6,316 nt of DNA from Ignavibacteriota bacterium (GTDB taxonomy: Bacteria; Bacteroidota; Kapaibacteriia; Palsa-1295), in assembly GCA_003151215.1 (NCBI GenBank), contig PLXB01000222.1:1-6316 (forward strand), in the 5' to 3' direction. The first letter of the stretch is position 1. Each line of letters opens with the position of its first letter. The position numbers were made by a program, and so were the translations under genes. The notes beneath the pieces were generated by a model, which was not told the DNA's origin, searched no databases, and worked only from the letters and a program-made list of their open reading frames with translations. This document shows, in pieces, positions 5,943 through 6,316 of the stretch.

Positions 5943-6316
5943 GTATCCGTCTTCGCTTTCCACTCCTGTATCTTATTGCAAGCATTATATTATTTAGCAA
6001 TGTTCCAGCACTATATTCTCAACAGATCACTCGGATAGCGCCTGCGAATATCACACTTCGCGGCATCAGTATTGCCGATTATAATCATGCGATGATTGTT
6101 GGAGATTCGGCCACAATAATGATCAATATGGACTCCTTGTCTTCGGTAAACTCAAATGATGAATTCCCTACAAATAATAAATTAACGGTTCTTCCTGCTC
6201 CTGTTTCCCGAAGCCATACGTTCTATGGAGTAAGTTATTACGACTCTCTTCACGCCATCATTGTCGGTGATGCCGGTGTCATCATTACTACGAGCGATCA
6301 AGGAAAAAACTGGATA
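5939..6316 (+). CDS. Exported Ycf48/BNR-like propeller protein, N-terminal part
   Basis: The frame is open from ATG 5939 to the window end: 126 codons, with the C-terminus missing. Residues 1-28 form a signal peptide (basic R4 and R6, hydrophobic 7-20, likely cut near LYS-Q28). Two repeats are then visible: LRGISIADYNHAMIVGDSATI (split as 40-52 and 53-60) and FYGVSYYDSLHAIIVGD (95-111), the latter continuing GVIITTSDQGKNW. The second is the classic blade of Ycf48/Hcf136-like and BNR/sialidase-like propellers, in which VGDxGxIxxTxDxGxxW repeats about every 45-60 residues. In this group such proteins are often large, secreted and end in a T9SS sorting domain, but that end is not visible. The real role is unknown; photosystem assembly, the function of plant and cyanobacterial Ycf48, is not implied. 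No ribosome binding site is seen before the ATG. Confidence 0.8.
   Translation, partial: MSIRLRFPLLYLIASIILFSNVPALYSQQITRIAPANITLRGISIADYNHAMIVGDSATIMINMDSLSSVNSNDEFPTNNKLTVLPAPVSRSHTFYGVSYYDSLHAIIVGDAGVIITTSDQGKNWI

Overview
The window looks like a piece of chromosome from a member of the Bacteroidota/Chlorobi (FCB) group. The main evidence is the kelch protein at 741-1967, which ends in a type IX secretion (T9SS, por-type) C-terminal sorting domain, a system largely confined to that group. Supporting signs are caa3-type oxidase subunits III and IV, a Cys-lipidated lipoprotein, TAnnTTTG-like promoter boxes and few strong Shine-Dalgarno sites. A lineage such as Ignavibacteria or Kapabacteria is an inference; no rRNA or marker phylogeny is available here.

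Layout: positions 1-237 are AT-rich and hold no convincing gene, only a repeated 8-mer that forms an inverted repeat and a possible promoter. A small membrane-anchored protein of unknown function (238-729, +) converges on a secreted six-bladed kelch propeller (741-1967, -). A 144-base divergent intergenic region follows, with a promoter-like box and short helically phased direct repeats. From there everything is on the + strand: cytochrome c oxidase subunit III (2112-2942), subunit IV (3001-3297), a 42-residue single-helix membrane protein that is easy to miss (3300-3428), a lipoprotein (3459-4199), an exported DUF2059-like protein (4273-4962), glutamate racemase MurI (4965-5786), and the first 126 codons of an exported Ycf48/BNR-like propeller (5939 to the window end). 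Two small inverted repeats and a doubtful 45-codon ORF lie between murI and the last gene.

Functionally, the centre of the window is respiratory: two (perhaps three) small membrane subunits of an aerobic haem-copper oxidase, separated from the catalytic subunits I and II, which are not visible here. The downstream genes act in the envelope: a lipoprotein, a periplasmic protein and D-glutamate supply for peptidoglycan. Most of the other proteins are exported or membrane-bound. I see no mobile element, CRISPR array, tRNA, rRNA or defence system. The most notable points are the tiny ORF after subunit IV, an apparent two-helix insertion in subunit III, and the split oxidase locus.
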